Source: Hydrogenophaga taeniospiralis (GTDB taxonomy: Bacteria > Pseudomonadota > Gammaproteobacteria > Burkholderiales > Burkholderiaceae_C). From it: a stretch of DNA of 64,000 nt. The position numbers were made by a program, and so were the translations under genes. The notes below the pieces were generated by a model. It saw only the letters and a program-made list of their open reading frames with translations, was not told the origin of the DNA and searched no databases. This document shows positions 43,974-56,461 of the stretch, one piece after another. Every line of letters starts with the position of its first letter. Within the stretch, counting starts at the first letter, position 1. The stretch spans positions 4,006,501 through 4,070,500 of the forward strand of contig NZ_JAHBAG010000001.1 of NCBI RefSeq assembly GCF_020510445.1, in the 5' to 3' direction.

Positions 43974-46205
43974 TCAGTGCCCGGCGGCCGCCGGTTCGTC
44001 GGGCGCAAGCACCTTCTGCAGCGCCCGCTCGAGCTCGTTGGCATCCACCGGCTTGTGCAGCACGGCGGCAAACAGCGTCTGCAGCAAATCGGACGGCACC
44101 TCGTTGGCGTGTCCGCTCATGAGCACGATGGGCGGTGGCGACTGGGTCGCCCGGATGCGCAGGGCCAGCCCCACGCCATCGAGCCGTGGCATGGACTGGT
44201 CGGTGAGCACCAGATCCCAGCGCTTGCCGGTCTGCGTGAACTGGGCCCAGGCCTCTTCCCCATCGCGCGAGCGCGTGACCTGCCAGCCCTTGCGCTCCAG
44301 CAGCGCGCTCCAGGCGTGGCGCACCGACTGATCGTCGTCCACGAACAGCAGTTGCCGCCCCTGGTCAGACCCGCCGCCGGGCGTGGTGAGAGGCGCTGCG
44401 GTCGCGTCGTGCCGGCTCTCCGGCAGATACAGCATGAAACAGGCCCCCTCGCCCACCTCGCTGCGCAGGCCGATGGCCCCCTGGTGGCGCGCCATGATGC
44501 CCTGCGCCACCGACAGGCCCAGCCCCGTGCCGCGGCCCTTGGGCTTGGTGGTGAAGAAGGGTTCGAACAGCCTGTCCAGGTGCTCGGGCGGGATGCCGGG
44601 ACCGCGGTCGCACACCTGCAGCACCAAGTACCTTCCCGGGTTCAGTTCGGCCGCACCGGGTGGCGGCGCCTGCCCGGGTGGCGGTGGCAATTCCAGCTCG
44701 TCAAGCAGCAGTTCGATGCGCCCCTTGCCTTTCATGGCATCGGCCGCGTTGATGAGCAGGTTCACCAGCACCTGTTGCAACTGGGTGGGGTCGGCCACGA
44801 CCTCATCGTCGTCCACCCGGCACTCCACCACCAGCTCGCACTCTCTCGTGAGACCCGAGGCCATCATCTGGCGCGTTTCCTCGATGAGGTGGGAGAGGTG
44901 CACCTGCTGGAGTTTGGGTGCCGACTGGCGGCCAAAGGCGAGCAACTGGCGCATCAGCCCGTCGGCATAGCGGGTGGCCTTGAGCGCCTGCTGCAAGGCC
45001 TCGTGGCTGGGGTGTTCGGTGTCCAGATCTTCGGAGGCCAAGCGCACCCAGCCGGTGATGGCCGCCAGCGAATTGTTGAAATCGTGCGCGATGCCGCCGG
45101 TCAGCCGGCCGAGCGCCTCGGTCTTCTGGCTCTGCATCAGTTGCACCTGCAGCGCCTCATGGCGTTCGTGCGCCTCGCGCTGGGTCTGGGCATCGCGCTG
45201 CACCCGCTCCAGCAGGTGGTTGATGCCCTCTCCCAGCGTGCTCAGTTCGTCTTTTCCTGGTATCTGCAGACGGTCCGTCGCCGTGGGACCGCGTTCCGTG
45301 ATGTCCTGCACCTCCCGGTGCAGCGCTTGCAGGCGACGCAGCAACAGGCGATCCAGCAGCACCACCAGCAGCAGGCTGGCCAGCAAACCCGCCAGGGCGG
45401 ACAGGGCCATGCCGGTCAGGCTCAAGGACTGCGCGGCCTGGAACAACTGGCGGTCCAGGCTGAGCACCAGTTCGGCCACGGGCTGGCCTTGCTGATCCCG
45501 CAGCACGGCGTGCAGATCCTCGTGCTTGTCGTCCACCGGCGCCAGGTGCGTCAGCTCGCCCAAGTGGCCGGGGTGGTCGAACGACAGACGCACCGGCATC
45601 ATCAGCAGTTCGCTGAAACGCTGCAGCTCGGCCTCGTCAAAATGGCGCAGCATCAGAATGGCGCCGTGGGAGACATCGTCCGGCCGGTCGGGATCGCGGA
45701 TGGCCGAGGCCGTCACCAGATCGAGGCGGCCGTCCTGCACGCGGTAGGTCTGCAGCAGGGTGCGCCCACTCGGGTCGGCGATCACCGGGGCCAACAGCGC
45801 ACGCAGCTCCTGCAGACGTTCGGGCGACACCGGCATGAGCTCGGGTGCCGATCCCGCGGCCAGGCTGGTCAGGGGGTTGCCTTTGGCATCGACGATCAGC
45901 ACCTCGGAAATGCGCAGGTAGCCCATGTTGCTGGTGTCGAAGTTGTCGTCCACGAAGCTGGGCTTGCGCCCCTGGGCAAAGGACACGGCATCGACCCACT
46001 GGGCGTAGTCGCGCACGGTGGCGCTCAGCCCCTGGACCTGCTGGCTCAACAGGCGGCTGGCCCGATCGCCTTCACGCGCGGCGCGCTCTCGCTCCAGTCG
46101 GGAAAACGAATCGCCCACCAGCCAGCGCATGCCGAACATGGCGGCCAGGGAGCAGAGCCCGACGGTGACGAGAACCAGCGCCCAGGCCTTGTGTTGTAGT
46201 TTCAT
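43974..46205 (-). CDS. Hybrid sensor histidine kinase with receiver domain
   Basis: A 743-residue membrane kinase. Two helices (about 8-28 and 265-290) bracket a periplasmic sensor of the CHASE4 type (Y-A-Q-W-V-D near residue 67). A HAMP domain follows, then HisKA with H374 in G-G-I-A-H-D-F-N-N, an ATPase domain (N-L-L-I-N-A-A-D-A-M and D-R-G-P-G-I-P), and a C-terminal receiver with the probable phospho-acceptor D669 in V-L-T-D-Q-S-M-P. No separate response regulator or DNA-binding protein is encoded beside it, so its output and signal are unknown. It is oriented with dnaE but separated from it by 123 bases. Confidence 0.9.
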   Translation of the reverse strand: MKLQHKAWALVLVTVGLCSLAAMFGMRWLVGDSFSRLERERAAREGDRASRLLSQQVQGLSATVRDYAQWVDAVSFAQGRKPSFVDDNFDTSNMGYLRISEVLIVDAKGNPLTSLAAGSAPELMPVSPERLQELRALLAPVIADPSGRTLLQTYRVQDGRLDLVTASAIRDPDRPDDVSHGAILMLRHFDEAELQRFSELLMMPVRLSFDHPGHLGELTHLAPVDDKHEDLHAVLRDQQGQPVAELVLSLDRQLFQAAQSLSLTGMALSALAGLLASLLLVVLLDRLLLRRLQALHREVQDITERGPTATDRLQIPGKDELSTLGEGINHLLERVQRDAQTQREAHERHEALQVQLMQSQKTEALGRLTGGIAHDFNNSLAAITGWVRLASEDLDTEHPSHEALQQALKATRYADGLMRQLLAFGRQSAPKLQQVHLSHLIEETRQMMASGLTRECELVVECRVDDDEVVADPTQLQQVLVNLLINAADAMKGKGRIELLLDELELPPPPGQAPPPGAAELNPGRYLVLQVCDRGPGIPPEHLDRLFEPFFTTKPKGRGTGLGLSVAQGIMARHQGAIGLRSEVGEGACFMLYLPESRHDATAAPLTTPGGGSDQGRQLLFVDDDQSVRHAWSALLERKGWQVTRSRDGEEAWAQFTQTGKRWDLVLTDQSMPRLDGVGLALRIRATQSPPPIVLMSGHANEVPSDLLQTLFAAVLHKPVDANELERALQKVLAPDEPAAAGH

Positions 46206-46256
46206 GGTTGCCTTGACTATCGACGCAAGCCGACCCCAGTAAAGGCATAAACCTTG

Positions 46257-46282
46257 CCAGCGCGTGATGCAGGTCGCGCTGG
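46257..46282. repeat. Hairpin between dnaE and the hybrid kinase
   Basis: CCAGCGCG (46257-46264) and CGCGCTGG (46275-46282) form a perfect 8-bp stem, 47 bases after the dnaE stop. The dnaE-sense side lacks a T-tract, so it is at best a weak terminator; the T5 tract is on the plus-strand side. Confidence 0.45.
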
Positions 46283-46328
46283 CGTGGTTTTTGCACGCCT
46301 ACAAACGCACCCGTGTGGTGCAACCCCA

Positions 46329-49895
<3,567 letters not shown>

Positions 49896-49962
49896 CTTTC
49901 GATCATGCCATCTTCTTTTCGCCTGACCAGCCCGGGAGCGCCGTCCGAAGGGCACCCACCCT

Positions 49963-49991
49963 CTGGAACCCGTGGGTCGAACGGGTAAGAT
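49963..49991 (+). promoter_or_regulatory. Weak promoter candidate for the pigment operon
   Basis: CTGGAA (49963-49968) and TAAGAT (49986-49991) are 17 bases apart in the gap between divergent dnaE and the halogenase-like gene. The match is poor, so confidence is low. Confidence 0.3.
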
Positions 49992-50053
49992 CGCCCGCTG
50001 ACGCGCACCCCTCAAACCCCCTTCGACAACGAAGGCTCCGGCGGAGAAAACCG

Positions 50054-51388
50054 ATGAATACACAGGCACAGGGAATGGATGACCGGACATGTGACGTGCT
50101 GGTGATCGGGGGCGGCCCGGCCGGGTCCACCGTGTCCAGCATGCTGGCGGAGAAGGGCCACAAGGTGGTGTTGCTGGAAAAGGCCCACCATCCCCGCTTC
50201 CACATCGGTGAATCGCTGCTGCCGGCCAACCTGCCCCTGTTTGAAAAAATGGGCATCGCCGACGAGATCAAGGCCATCGGCATGCACAAGCCCGGCGCCG
50301 AGTTCGTCTCGCCCCATCACGACTGGAAACAGACGTTTCATTTTGCTGACGCCTGGGACAAGTCCATGCCGCACGCCTACCAGGTCAAGCGCGCGGAGTT
50401 CGATGAAATCCTGATCCGCAACGCCACCCGCAAAGGGGTGGACGTGCACGAAGGCTGCAAGGTGACGGCGGTCGATTTCAAGAACGACGAGGCTTCGACC
50501 GTGCACGCCCAGTACGAGGACGGCCGCGAGGCCGAATGGCACCCGCGCTTCGTGGTGGACGCCTCGGGGCGCGACACCTTCCTGGCCAACCGCTTCAAGA
50601 TCAAGCAGCGCAACCCCAAGCACAACAGCTCGGCGGTGTACGGCCACTTCAGCCACGCCAAGCGCAACGAAGGTTCGGCCGAAGGCAACATCACCATCTT
50701 CTGGTTCGAGCACGGCTGGTTCTGGTTCATCCCCATGACCAACGACACCACCAGCGTGGGCATGGTGACCTGGCCGTACTACATGAAGACCCGGGGCCAG
50801 CGCAGCCTGCAGCAGTTCATGATGGACAACATCGCGCAGACCCCCGAGCTGGCCGCCCGACTGGGCGAGGCCACGCTGATCAACAAGGTGGAAGCGACCG
50901 GGAATTTTTCCTATGTGTCGCAGAGCAACCATGGCAAGAACCACCTGCTGCTGGGAGACGCCTACGCCTTCATCGACCCGGTGTTTTCGTCCGGCGTGTG
51001 GCTGGCGATGCACAGCGGGGTGATCGGCGCCGAGACCATCGACACCTGCCTCAGGCGCCCGGCCCAGGCGCGCGCCGCCCTGAAGGAGTTCGACCGCGTG
51101 ATGCGACACGGCCCCAAGGCTTTCTCCTGGTTCATCTACCGCGTGACGAACCCCATCATGCGCGACTTCTTCATGGAACCGAGCAACATCTTCCGCTTCA
51201 AGGAAGCGCTGCTGTCGGTGCTGGCGGGCGACGTGTTCGGCAAGACCCCCATCTGGCGCGCGGTTTTTTTCTTCAAGGCGATGTACTACGCCGCCAACGT
51301 CCTGCAACCCCGCCGCGCCTTCCAGGCCTGGCAGCGCCGCCGGGCCAACATCCGCGCGGTGGAAGACCCCAGCCTGTACAACGCATGA
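50054..51388 (+). CDS. Flavin-dependent halogenase-like oxidoreductase
   Basis: A 444-residue FAD protein. The dinucleotide fold G-G-G-P-A-G-S is at residues 19-25. Both halogenase signatures are present: W222-F-W224-F-I226-P227 (the W-x-W-x-I-P motif that excludes monooxygenase chemistry) and K79 in M-H-K-P-G-A-E-F, the position of the catalytic lysine in phenol and pyrrole halogenases. It could chlorinate or brominate an aryl group on a carrier-bound substrate. Some close relatives in pigment clusters lack proven halogenase activity, so the reaction is inference. It heads a six-gene operon whose start and stop codons mostly overlap. Confidence 0.78.
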   Translation: MNTQAQGMDDRTCDVLVIGGGPAGSTVSSMLAEKGHKVVLLEKAHHPRFHIGESLLPANLPLFEKMGIADEIKAIGMHKPGAEFVSPHHDWKQTFHFADAWDKSMPHAYQVKRAEFDEILIRNATRKGVDVHEGCKVTAVDFKNDEASTVHAQYEDGREAEWHPRFVVDASGRDTFLANRFKIKQRNPKHNSSAVYGHFSHAKRNEGSAEGNITIFWFEHGWFWFIPMTNDTTSVGMVTWPYYMKTRGQRSLQQFMMDNIAQTPELAARLGEATLINKVEATGNFSYVSQSNHGKNHLLLGDAYAFIDPVFSSGVWLAMHSGVIGAETIDTCLRRPAQARAALKEFDRVMRHGPKAFSWFIYRVTNPIMRDFFMEPSNIFRFKEALLSVLAGDVFGKTPIWRAVFFFKAMYYAANVLQPRRAFQAWQRRRANIRAVEDPSLYNA

Positions 51389-52260
51389 CACGCCCCCAGC
51401 ACACGCCGGCCTTCGGGCCGCGCACCCGCCCGAAAGCTGCACTGGCCTGCGCGGCCCTGGTTTGCGTGGGCGCTTCGACCGCCCTGGCTGCGGAGGAAAA
51501 ACCGCTCTGGGAGGCGGGCATGGGCGTGGCGGTCGTGAGCTTCCCCGCCTACCGGGGATCGGATCAGACCAGCCAGTTTGTGCTGCCCTCCCCGTACTTC
51601 ACCTACCACGGCGAATTCCTCAAGGCCGACCGCCACGGGGTGCGCGGCCAGTTGTTCGATTCGGACCGGGTCGAGCTCACGGTGTCGGCCGCGCTGTCGC
51701 CGCCCGCCACCAGCGACAAGATCCGCGCCCGCGCGGGCATGCCCGATCTGGATGCGAATGTGGAGTTCGGCCCGCGCCTCGACCTCGTGCTCTGGCAGAC
51801 CGAGGGCCGCGCGCGCCTGCTCAAGCTGGAACTGCCGCTGCGCGCCGCCTACACCCTCAACAGCCATTCCCGCAGCATCGGCGCCGTGTTCCACCCCAAG
51901 CTGAACCTGGACGTCACCGACGTGCCGGGCATGCCGGGCTGGAACCTGGGGCTGCAGGCCGGGCCGTTGTATGGCGACCGGCGCCAGCACGCCTATTTCT
52001 ACGGCGTCGATGCGCCCTATGCCACGGCCGATCGCCCCGCTTACCAGGCCCGTGCCGGGTTTGCCGGCATGCAGTACCTGCTGGCGCTGTCCAAGCGCTA
52101 CCCGCGCCACTGGGTCGGCGCGTTCCTGCGCTACGACAACCTGGGCGGGGCGAGCTTCGAGGACAGCCCGCTGGTGCGCAGCAAGCACTACGTCGCCGGC
52201 GGTGTGGCGGTGTCGTGGATCTTCGGCGAGTCGTCCACCCGTGTGCCGGTCGATGACTGA
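51385..52260 (+). CDS. MipA/OmpV-family outer-membrane protein
   Basis: A 291-residue exported protein with a signal peptide (cleavage near A-L-A before A-E-E-K-P). The mature part alternates strands and has the family opening of a G-M-G-V-A-V-V-S-F-P-A-Y-R-G-S-D and terminal aromatic strand V-A-V-S-W-I-F. MipA was first described as a scaffold for murein enzymes, but most members have no known role. The ATG overlaps the halogenase-like stop codon (ATGA), placing it in the pigment operon. Confidence 0.85.
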   Translation: MTRPQHTPAFGPRTRPKAALACAALVCVGASTALAAEEKPLWEAGMGVAVVSFPAYRGSDQTSQFVLPSPYFTYHGEFLKADRHGVRGQLFDSDRVELTVSAALSPPATSDKIRARAGMPDLDANVEFGPRLDLVLWQTEGRARLLKLELPLRAAYTLNSHSRSIGAVFHPKLNLDVTDVPGMPGWNLGLQAGPLYGDRRQHAYFYGVDAPYATADRPAYQARAGFAGMQYLLALSKRYPRHWVGAFLRYDNLGGASFEDSPLVRSKHYVAGGVAVSWIFGESSTRVPVDD

Positions 52261-53035
52261 GCGGAGCCTGCGACGCAACCCACTGTGGATCGCCTACGAG
52301 CATGTGGCCATGCTCATCGGTCTGGGCACTCTGGCGGCGCTCTGCCTGAGCTGGCTGCCTTTCGCCATGCTGTTGCACCCGGTGCTGCCGCGCGGGCTCG
52401 GGCAGACCCTGGGACGGCGCGTCATCACCATCGGCTTTCGCCTCTACCTGCACGTCCTCGGTGGGCTGTGTGCCTGCCGCTTCGACCTCTCCGAGCTCGA
52501 ACACCTGCACCGGGAAGGCCCGATGATCATCGCGGCCAACCACCCCTCTCTGCTCGACGCGGTACTGATCGTCTCGCGCCTGCCCAACGCCATCTGTGTG
52601 ATGAAAGCCAGCCTGATGGACAACGTGCTGTTCGGCTCGGCCGCGCGCCTGGCCCGCTACATCCGCAACGACGGCGCGCTGCAGATCATCCGGCAAAGCC
52701 GAGCCGGGCTGGACGAAGGCGCCCAGGTGCTGCTGTTCCCGGAAGGCAGTCGCACCCGGAACTTCCCGGTCGACCCCTTCACCCCGACGCTGGGCATGAT
52801 CGCTCGGCGCTCGGGCGTGCCCGTGCAGACCCTGCTGATCGAATATTCCACCCCCTACCTGGGCAAGGCCTGGCCACTGTTTCGCCGCCCCGAGCTGCCC
52901 CTGCACTGCCGCGTGCGCCTGGGCCGGCGCTTCCCGGCGCCCCTCGACTACGCGGCCTTCACCCACGAGCTGGAAGCCTATTTCCGCAACGAGTCCAGCC
53001 TGCACGGGTCCGCCCGTTTCACCCACGATGAATGA
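52253..53035 (+). CDS. Lysophospholipid-type acyltransferase
   Basis: A 260-residue membrane-associated acyltransferase of the PlsC family. A helix near residues 13-40 anchors it, and the catalytic motif H-x4-D is N-H-P-S-L-L-D, with F-P-E-G-S-R-T in the second motif. Start codon overlaps the preceding stop region by eight bases. In aryl-polyene clusters an enzyme of this type joins the polyene to a lipid; that is the likely job here. Confidence 0.85.
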   Translation: MTERSLRRNPLWIAYEHVAMLIGLGTLAALCLSWLPFAMLLHPVLPRGLGQTLGRRVITIGFRLYLHVLGGLCACRFDLSELEHLHREGPMIIAANHPSLLDAVLIVSRLPNAICVMKASLMDNVLFGSAARLARYIRNDGALQIIRQSRAGLDEGAQVLLFPEGSRTRNFPVDPFTPTLGMIARRSGVPVQTLLIEYSTPYLGKAWPLFRRPELPLHCRVRLGRRFPAPLDYAAFTHELEAYFRNESSLHGSARFTHDE

Positions 53036-53810
53036 CGCCCCGACACCCCCGTCCAGCAGCACCCACCTGGTGCTGATCCCCAGTTACAACCCCGGCGTCG
53101 GGGTGCTGGAAACGGTCCGGCTTGCCCGCGCGCAATGGACCCCGGTCTGGGTGGTCGTGGACGGCAGCACCGACGGCACGGCCCAGCAACTGCAGGACTT
53201 GGCCACCGGTGACGAAGGCCTGCGGGTCATCGTGCTGCCGGAAAACCGGGGCAAGGGCGCGGCCGTGCTCGAAGGCATTTCGCAGGCGGCCCGGTCCGGC
53301 TTCACCCACGCGCTCACCATGGATTCCGACGGCCAACACCCGGCCGACCTGATTCCGGCCTTCATGCAGGCCTCGCAACACCAACCCGGCGCCATGGTGC
53401 TGGGCAAACCGGTGTTCGGCCCCGAGGCGCCGGCGCTGCGCGTCAACGGCCGCAAGGTGTCCAACGGATGGGCCAACCTGGAGACCCTGTGGATGGGCAT
53501 CGGCGACTCGCTCTACGGTTTTCGCGTCTACCCGATCGCCCCGCTCATGACCATCATGCAGGGCCACCGCTTCATGCGCCGCTTCGACTTCGACCCCGAG
53601 GCCGTCGTGCGGTTGTGCTGGGCCGGTGTGCGGCCCATCAACATCGACGCACCGGTGCGCTACCTCTCGGCCGAAGAAGGCGGCGTGTCGCACTTCAAAT
53701 ACCTGCGCGACAACACCCTGCTGACCTGGATGCACACCCGGCTCTTCCTGGGGTTCGTGTTGCGTCTGCCCCTGCTGATCTGGCGCCGCCTGAGCGCCTC
53801 TGGACATTGA
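53028..53810 (+). CDS. Glycosyltransferase family 2
   Basis: A 260-residue GT-A glycosyltransferase. The opening L-V-L-I-P-S-Y-N-P-G, the D-G-S-T-D-G-T loop and the D-S-D-G-Q-H metal site (near residue 103) are typical. No membrane helix is obvious except a hydrophobic C terminus (F-L-G-F-V-L-R-L-P-L-L-I-W). It overlaps the acyltransferase gene by eight bases. Donor and acceptor cannot be told from sequence; a sugar added to a lipid-bound pigment is a reasonable guess. Confidence 0.87.
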   Translation: MNDAPTPPSSSTHLVLIPSYNPGVGVLETVRLARAQWTPVWVVVDGSTDGTAQQLQDLATGDEGLRVIVLPENRGKGAAVLEGISQAARSGFTHALTMDSDGQHPADLIPAFMQASQHQPGAMVLGKPVFGPEAPALRVNGRKVSNGWANLETLWMGIGDSLYGFRVYPIAPLMTIMQGHRFMRRFDFDPEAVVRLCWAGVRPINIDAPVRYLSAEEGGVSHFKYLRDNTLLTWMHTRLFLGFVLRLPLLIWRRLSASGH

Positions 53811-53811
53811 C

Positions 53812-54570
53812 ATGACACCCACCCCACCGCGCACCGCCGCGCTGAAATCCGACCCGCGCCTGAACCCCTATTTCCGCAGCGAGGACGAGCGCCGCAGCGT
53901 CACCCGCGCCATGTTCGACCAGGCCGCGCCCGGCTACGACAGCGCCGAGGCGCTCACCGCGCTGGGCAGCGGCGCCTGGTACCGGCGCGAGGTGCTGGTG
54001 CGCAACGGCCTGCAGCCCGGCATGACCCTGCTGGACGTGGCCGCCGGCACCGGCCTGGTCACCGTGGCGGGCCACGAACTGGTCGGGCCCGAAGGGCGCG
54101 TGCTGGCGCTCGACCCCTCGCCCGGCATGCTGGCCGAGCTGCGCAAGAAGGTGGATGTCGAGACCATCGAGGCCTACGCCGAGTCCATTCCCCTGCCCGA
54201 CGCGCAGGTGGACTTCGTCTCCATGGGCTACGCCCTGCGCCACGTGGGCGACCTTGACCGGGCCTTCGCCGAATACCTGCGCGTGCTGCGCCCGGGCGGC
54301 AAGGTCTGCATCATGGAAATCAGCCGTCCCCGCAGCCGGATCGCGCGCGGCCTGCTGCACTTCCACATCGCGGTGGTGGTGCCGGTGCTGGCCCGCCTGA
54401 CGCGCCGGCATGCCGACGTGAAACGGCTGTGGGAGTACTACGGCGACACCATCGAGGCGGCGATCGAGCCCGAACGCATCCTGGAGGCCCTGCGCCGCGC
54501 CGGGTTCCAGGACGTGGACTGCCGCATCAGTCTGGGCGTGTTCCGCGAATACACAGGAGGCAAGAAATGA
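53812..54570 (+). CDS. UbiE-like class I methyltransferase
   Basis: A 252-residue SAM-dependent methyltransferase. The SAM-binding motif I is L-L-D-V-A-A-G-T-G-L-V-T, followed by L-A-L-D-P-S-P-G-M-L. Later A-L-R-H-V-G-D-L-D-R-A-F-A-E-Y-L-R-V-L-R-P-G-G resembles UbiE/MenG proteins. A true UbiE elsewhere in the genome is expected, so in this operon the target is more likely the aryl head group; methylated heads are known in aryl polyenes. One base separates it from the glycosyltransferase stop. Confidence 0.82.
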   Translation: MTPTPPRTAALKSDPRLNPYFRSEDERRSVTRAMFDQAAPGYDSAEALTALGSGAWYRREVLVRNGLQPGMTLLDVAAGTGLVTVAGHELVGPEGRVLALDPSPGMLAELRKKVDVETIEAYAESIPLPDAQVDFVSMGYALRHVGDLDRAFAEYLRVLRPGGKVCIMEISRPRSRIARGLLHFHIAVVVPVLARLTRRHADVKRLWEYYGDTIEAAIEPERILEALRRAGFQDVDCRISLGVFREYTGGKK

Positions 54571-55775
54571 GCACCACCGAGGTTTTCCTGATCGCCATGG
54601 CGATCATCTTCACCGTACCCTGGCTGATCTGGCGCCTGGGCCGCACCGACCACTACGCGCCGCTGGTGGTGGTGCAGATCATCACCGGCATCCTGCTCGG
54701 GCCCGGTGTGCTGGGCAAGTGGTTTCCGGCCTACTACGACTTCGTCTTCACCCCCAGCGTGATCCAGCTGCTCAACGGCCTGGCCTGGTGGTCGGTGATG
54801 TTGTTCGTGATGATCGCCGGCGTGGAGCTCGACCTGAAGAAGGCCTGGGAGCACCGGCGCGAGAGCAGCATCACGGCCGGCCTGGCGCTGGGCGCGCCCC
54901 TGCTTCTGGGCTGCGCCGCGGCGGCGGCGATGCTGGGTTTTGACGGCTGGATGGGCCAGCAAGCCATGTCCTGGCAGTTCGTGCTGGGCATCGGCATGGC
55001 CTGCGCAGTGACGGCGCTGCCGATCCTGATCCTGCTGATGGAGAAGCTCGACATCCTGCGCCAGCCCCTGGGACAGCGCATCCTGCGCTACGCGAGCCTG
55101 GACGACATCGCGATCTGGGGCGTGCTGGCCCTGATCCTGATGGACTGGGGCCGGATCGGCAAACAGGTCGCCTTCCTGCTCGCCTTCGTGGTGCTCAGCC
55201 TGGCCTATCGCAAACTCATGGCCTGGCTGCCCGAGCGCGACCGCTGGTACATGGCCCTGATCTGGCTGGCCGTGTGCGGGCTGGGCGCCGACTGGGCCGG
55301 CCTGCATTACATGGTGGGCGCGTTCCTCGCGGGCGCCGTGATGGACGCGCACTGGTTCGACCAGGACAAGCTCGACCAGCTGCGCCACCACGTGCTGCTG
55401 GTGATGATGCCGGTGTTCTTCCTCTCCACCGGCCTGCGCACCAACTGGGCGGTGGGCGGCACAGCGGTGTTCGCGGCCGCCGCGCTGCTGCTGGTGGCCT
55501 CGGTGGTGGGCAAGCTGCTCGGGGTGCGGCTGGCGGCCTACGTGCTGCGCTGGTCGCCCGGCGAGGCGTCCATCATCGGCTGGCTGCTGCAGACCAAGGC
55601 GCTGATCATGATCATCTTCGCCAACATCCTGCTGGACAAGCAGATCATCACCAACGCGGCGTTCACCGCCCTGCTGCTGATGGCGGTGGCCAGTACCATG
55701 CTGACCGTTCCCATGGTCAAACCGCTGATGCACCGCGCCGCGCAGCGCTTCCAGGCCGGCTTGGTGTCCAAGTGA
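54567..55775 (+). CDS. Cation/proton antiporter (CPA2 type)
   Basis: A 402-residue integral membrane protein of the Kef/NhaA-like CPA2 family with about 11-12 helices. The ion-binding acidic pair is S-L-D-D-I-A-I-W near residue 183. No C-terminal TrkA-N or RCK domain follows, so it resembles the membrane half of KefB only. The ATG overlaps the methyltransferase stop (ATGA) and AGGAGG stands seven bases upstream. A role in pigment production is unclear; antiporters are an unusual companion and may serve proton balance or be a passenger gene. Confidence 0.82.
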   Translation: MSTTEVFLIAMAIIFTVPWLIWRLGRTDHYAPLVVVQIITGILLGPGVLGKWFPAYYDFVFTPSVIQLLNGLAWWSVMLFVMIAGVELDLKKAWEHRRESSITAGLALGAPLLLGCAAAAAMLGFDGWMGQQAMSWQFVLGIGMACAVTALPILILLMEKLDILRQPLGQRILRYASLDDIAIWGVLALILMDWGRIGKQVAFLLAFVVLSLAYRKLMAWLPERDRWYMALIWLAVCGLGADWAGLHYMVGAFLAGAVMDAHWFDQDKLDQLRHHVLLVMMPVFFLSTGLRTNWAVGGTAVFAAAALLLVASVVGKLLGVRLAAYVLRWSPGEASIIGWLLQTKALIMIIFANILLDKQIITNAAFTALLLMAVASTMLTVPMVKPLMHRAAQRFQAGLVSK

Positions 55776-55802
55776 CCCCCGGGCGCGGGGTCGGATCGCC
55801 TT

Positions 55803-56354
55803 TCAGGCCCCGCCGCAGCCCACGCGCTCGACCTGGATCGAGCCCATGACCGTAACGCCCTTGGCGTCGTTGTCCGCGCTCATCACGGTCGCGCCACCCG
55901 ACGAGGAGGCCAGCCGCGCGCGGCAGTGCAGCTTGATGTTCATGCCGCCCATGACGTTGACCGAGGCCCTCAGGCAGTACCAGCCATTGGGGTTCATCAG
56001 CTCGATCACCGAGCCGCCCATCACGTTCACACCGGGATTGACCAGAATCAGCGCGGGTTGGCTGGTGACCTCCTTGTCGGCCGTATCGGAGCCGATGCCG
56101 AACACCTTCACCGAAGTCGCCAGCGTGCGGTAGGTCGGGCGGGTGCCGAACGGGTGGGCGCCCCAGGCCTTCAGACAGGCCTGCACCGGGGCGTCGTCCT
56201 CTGACGGGGTTGGCACGGCGGGCTGCGCCGCAACGGGCGGCTGCGCGGGCTGTGCGGGCGCTTGCGTGGACCCACTCTGTGCGTGCACCGCGGGCGAACC
56301 CGCAAGGGCTGCGACACACAGACAGGCCAGGTAACGGTTCAGAGTGGGCAACAT
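55803..56354 (-). CDS. Secreted protein with VMGG repeats
   Basis: A 183-residue exported protein with a clear signal peptide (cleavage near A-V-H-A-Q) and a Pro/Ala/Gln-rich stretch to about residue 52. The rest has short repeats: N-V-M-G-G-S-V-I-E-L, N-V-M-G-G-M-N-I-K-L and T-V-M-G-S-I-Q-V-E, each with a hydrophobic x-hydrophobic strand, like turns of a beta-solenoid. Four cysteines lie in the mature part. I do not recognise a family. GGAG precedes the ATG. It lies between the two pigment operons, 27 bases beyond the antiporter stop and in the same sense as the minus-strand operon, from which a 107-base gap separates it. Confidence 0.7.
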   Translation of the reverse strand: MLPTLNRYLACLCVAALAGSPAVHAQSGSTQAPAQPAQPPVAAQPAVPTPSEDDAPVQACLKAWGAHPFGTRPTYRTLATSVKVFGIGSDTADKEVTSQPALILVNPGVNVMGGSVIELMNPNGWYCLRASVNVMGGMNIKLHCRARLASSSGGATVMSADNDAKGVTVMGSIQVERVGCGGA

Positions 56355-56461
56355 GGCGTTCTCCTTCGGCAATGGCCGCTCGTTCACAAGCGGCAGGGGT
56401 CGGACAAGCATGCGCGCCCCGGGGCGTTCACACGCCGCCGGCCGGCGCTCAAAACAGCGCT

